Assembly: GCA_934659445.1 (NCBI GenBank)
Contig: CAKUHV010000102.1
Location: forward strand, 1-5,621
DNA: 5,621 bases
From: an uncultured Oscillospiraceae bacterium
Lineage (GTDB): Bacteria; Bacillota; Clostridia; Oscillospirales; Oscillospiraceae
Reading direction: 5' to 3'
The notes below the pieces were generated by a model. That model was not told the origin of the DNA. It did not search any database and was given only the letters and a program-made list of their open reading frames with translations. A program made the translations under genes and the position numbers. The number at the start of each line of letters is the position of its first letter. Within the stretch, counting starts at the first letter, position 1. Positions 4,623 to 5,621 of the stretch are shown in pieces.

Positions 4623-5161
4623 GCGAAACGCCTGCTCCCTCCCCCGCCCCCGGCGACAAGGACCGCCGCTCCCACCACCGCCGGCGGCGGCAGTCGGTGG
4701 TGCAGTATATCGCCGTTCTCTTCGCCGCCGCCTTCGTCCTGCTGGGCATGAGCTATGTCATGGAAAAGCGGCAGAACGCCCAGGAGGTGGACGACCTGAA
4801 GAAGCAGTCCAACTCCGCCATGCAGTCGGTGGAGGTGCTGATCCAGGAGAATGAGGACCTGAAGCAGCAGGTGGACGATCTGAAGCGCCAGCTGGAGCAG
4901 ACCGAGTCCGCCCACTTGCAGAGCGAGGAGGAGCTGACCCGGGCCCAGTCCGACGCCGCCAATACCGCCGCCGCCCTGGACTGGTTCTGGCAGATCGACG
5001 AGGCCTATGTGAAGAACAAGTGGTCGCTCTGCCGCAGCCTGATGCAGGACATGCCCGAGGGGCTGGCGGCCTATCTGCCCCAGGAAAGCGTCACCGACAA
5101 CGGCCGCTTCTCCCCCGCCGACCGGTATGCCGAGATCCGGCAGAAGGTGCTGCACGAATAA
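4619..5161 (+). CDS. Single-pass membrane coiled-coil protein coupled to parB (unknown function)
   Basis: I do not recognise a named family. The 180-aa product has a short Pro/Ser-rich, then strongly basic cytoplasmic N-terminus (DKDRRSHHRRRR, 13-24), one hydrophobic segment (about 27-48), a coiled coil (about 50-118, with repeated DDLKKQ/EDLKQQ/DDLKRQ heptads) and a compact C-terminal part with WFWQIDEAY (122-130) and aromatic, acidic residues. The positive-inside rule predicts the coiled coil and C-domain outside the membrane, a topology shared with FtsL/DivIC-type division proteins, though I see no sequence match. ATG 4619 overlaps the parB stop by 4 bp, and GGAGGGAGGG (4601-4610) is its ribosome site, so its amount should follow ParB. 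A role linking segregation to envelope or division is inference from context. The basic tail could touch DNA or acidic lipids. Confidence 0.85.
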   Translation: MSETPAPSPAPGDKDRRSHHRRRRQSVVQYIAVLFAAAFVLLGMSYVMEKRQNAQEVDDLKKQSNSAMQSVEVLIQENEDLKQQVDDLKRQLEQTESAHLQSEEELTRAQSDAANTAAALDWFWQIDEAYVKNKWSLCRSLMQDMPEGLAAYLPQESVTDNGRFSPADRYAEIRQKVLHE

Positions 5162-5174
5162 AACCACGTAAATA

Positions 5175-5215
5175 CCGAATCGAAGCCCAACGGCTATGCC
5201 GTGGGTTCGATTCGG
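5175..5215 (+). terminator. Long imperfect hairpin after the par operon
   Basis: CCGAATCGAA (5175-5184) pairs with TTCGATTCGG (5206-5215); CCCA/TGGG and CGGC/GCCG continue the stem across single-base bulges (G5185, A5190) to a TAT loop, 18 bp in all. It starts 13 nt after the stop. No T-tract follows, so it may be a processing or stabilising hairpin or a Rho-type end rather than a classic terminator. A smaller stem follows at 5241-5248/5255-5262, with one mismatch. Confidence 0.5.
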
Positions 5216-5288
5216 AGAGGCGGAGCAACGGAATGAACGCGCTTTCCCGCCTGTGGGAGAGCAAGTGATATGTAGTTTGCGACGCCGA

Positions 5289-5304
5289 GGTTTCACGTGA
5301 AACG
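5289..5304. promoter_or_regulatory. parS: Second, degenerate parS site
   Basis: GTTTCACGTGAAAC (5290-5303) is the perfect 14-bp core of parS; only the two outermost positions (G5289, G5304) depart from TGTTTCACGTGAAACA. ParB usually tolerates such end changes with weaker binding. Unlike the first site it has no flanking symmetry. It lies about 2.6 kb from the perfect site, on the other side of the par genes. Confidence 0.75.
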
Positions 5305-5307
5305 CCC

Positions 5308-5333
5308 GTAGGGTGCGACGACCTGGCGCACCC
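5308..5333 (+). repeat. REP-like unit, cluster 3, forward
   Basis: GTAG (5308-5311) lies at the foot of GGGTGCG (5311-5317) paired with CGCACCC (5327-5333). This is the same unit type as 407-431 and 2587-2612, but one C-G pair is replaced by T-A on both arms (5314 with 5330), so pairing is preserved. Confidence 0.7.
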
Positions 5334-5339
5334 AAAGAA

Positions 5340-5544
5340 CGCCCCCTCACCCGCTCGTCCTCGCAAGCTCCGCATGCCCCAGGGCAGCCTCTCTTGCCCC
5401 TGCGGGGCAATTCACCTTCTCATTCGCCACGGCATAAATGCCATGGCTTATTCACTCCGCTGCTCGTCCTCTCCCCAACATGACCGCTGCGCTGGGTCAC
5501 GTTGGGGGCCCCAAATGGCCACCTTCCCCCCCGGGTGGGGAAGG
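5340..5544. repeat. Expanded CCCCCTCATCC-type composite palindrome, copy 3
   Basis: The element opens CGCCCCCTCACCCG (5340-5353) and closes with CCTTCCCC (5522-5529) paired with GGGGAAGG (5537-5544), like copies 1 and 2. The middle is enlarged and carries extra hairpins: 5394-5400/5404-5410 (7 bp), 5426-5435/5438-5447 (10 bp, one mismatch) and 5473-5485/5495-5507 (13 bp, one mismatch). No gene is supported in 5162-5621. Confidence 0.6.
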
Positions 5545-5552
5545 CTTATTAA

Positions 5553-5621
5553 GCGGCCACAGGCCGCCCCTGCGGCTTCTAAACATCCGTAATTCCCTGT
5601 AGGGGCGGATATCATCCGCCC
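5553..5621. repeat. REP/BIME-like units, cluster 3 (orientation - +), running off the window
   Basis: Reversed unit: stem 5553-5558/5562-5567 with CTGC (5570-5573), i.e. GCAG instead of GTAG. Forward unit: GTAG 5599-5602 with stem GGGCGGAT (5603-5610) and ATCCGCCC (5614-5621) ending exactly at the window edge. With the unit at 5308 the alternation + - + holds. Confidence 0.65.

Noticed and set aside
5200..5230. tRNA-like T-arm (GGGTTCGATTC)
   Set aside because: The 3' side does not complement the 5' stem as a T-arm would, and no anticodon or acceptor arms are found; the bases are explained by the 5175-5215 hairpin.
5233..5268. 11-codon ORF (MNALSRLWESK) with a weak GGAG upstream
   Set aside because: Too short to support without conservation, and its bases form part of a small hairpin.

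Overview
The window looks like origin-proximal chromosome of a GC-rich Clostridia-type Firmicute. An Oscillospiraceae-like gut organism is my best guess, inferred from the GC-rich codons, strong AAGGAGG ribosome sites, the DivIVA/Noc/Soj/Spo0J gene set and the repeat-filled intergenic regions. All genes read on the + strand.

Layout. Positions 1-84 are the last 27 codons and stop of a gene I do not recognise. This 84-bp end is repeated almost exactly at 245-328, and the two copies flank a 160-bp hairpin-rich element with perfect 10-bp terminal inverted repeats. A palindromic intergenic cluster (361-572) leads to a DivIVA-family polar/septal coiled-coil protein (616-1395) with a strong terminator behind it. 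Noc (nucleoid occlusion protein, 1591-2400) has its own probable promoter, and its ribosome site and stop codon lie in the two arms of a perfect 16-bp inverted repeat. A second palindrome cluster (2432-2650) runs directly into a perfect parS site inside a 38-bp near-perfect palindrome. A 74-bp TTAA-ended inverted-repeat element and a textbook SigA-type promoter follow. The parA (soj, 2896-3654) - parB (spo0J, 3738-4622) - 180-aa membrane coiled-coil gene (4619-5161) run comes next; the last two overlap by ATGA. A large imperfect hairpin, a degenerate second parS and a third palindrome cluster close the window.

How it works together. ParB loads at parS as a CTP-dependent clamp, ParA drives or regulates origin segregation, Noc (a ParB paralogue) keeps division away from the nucleoid, and DivIVA marks poles and septa. 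The co-translated membrane protein is a candidate new partner.

The least ordinary content is non-coding. Eleven small palindromes carry GTAG (once GCAG) at the foot of a variable hairpin and alternate strictly in orientation, as in REP/BIME arrays. Both parS sites abut such units. The noc 5'/3' inverted repeat could sequester its ribosome site.
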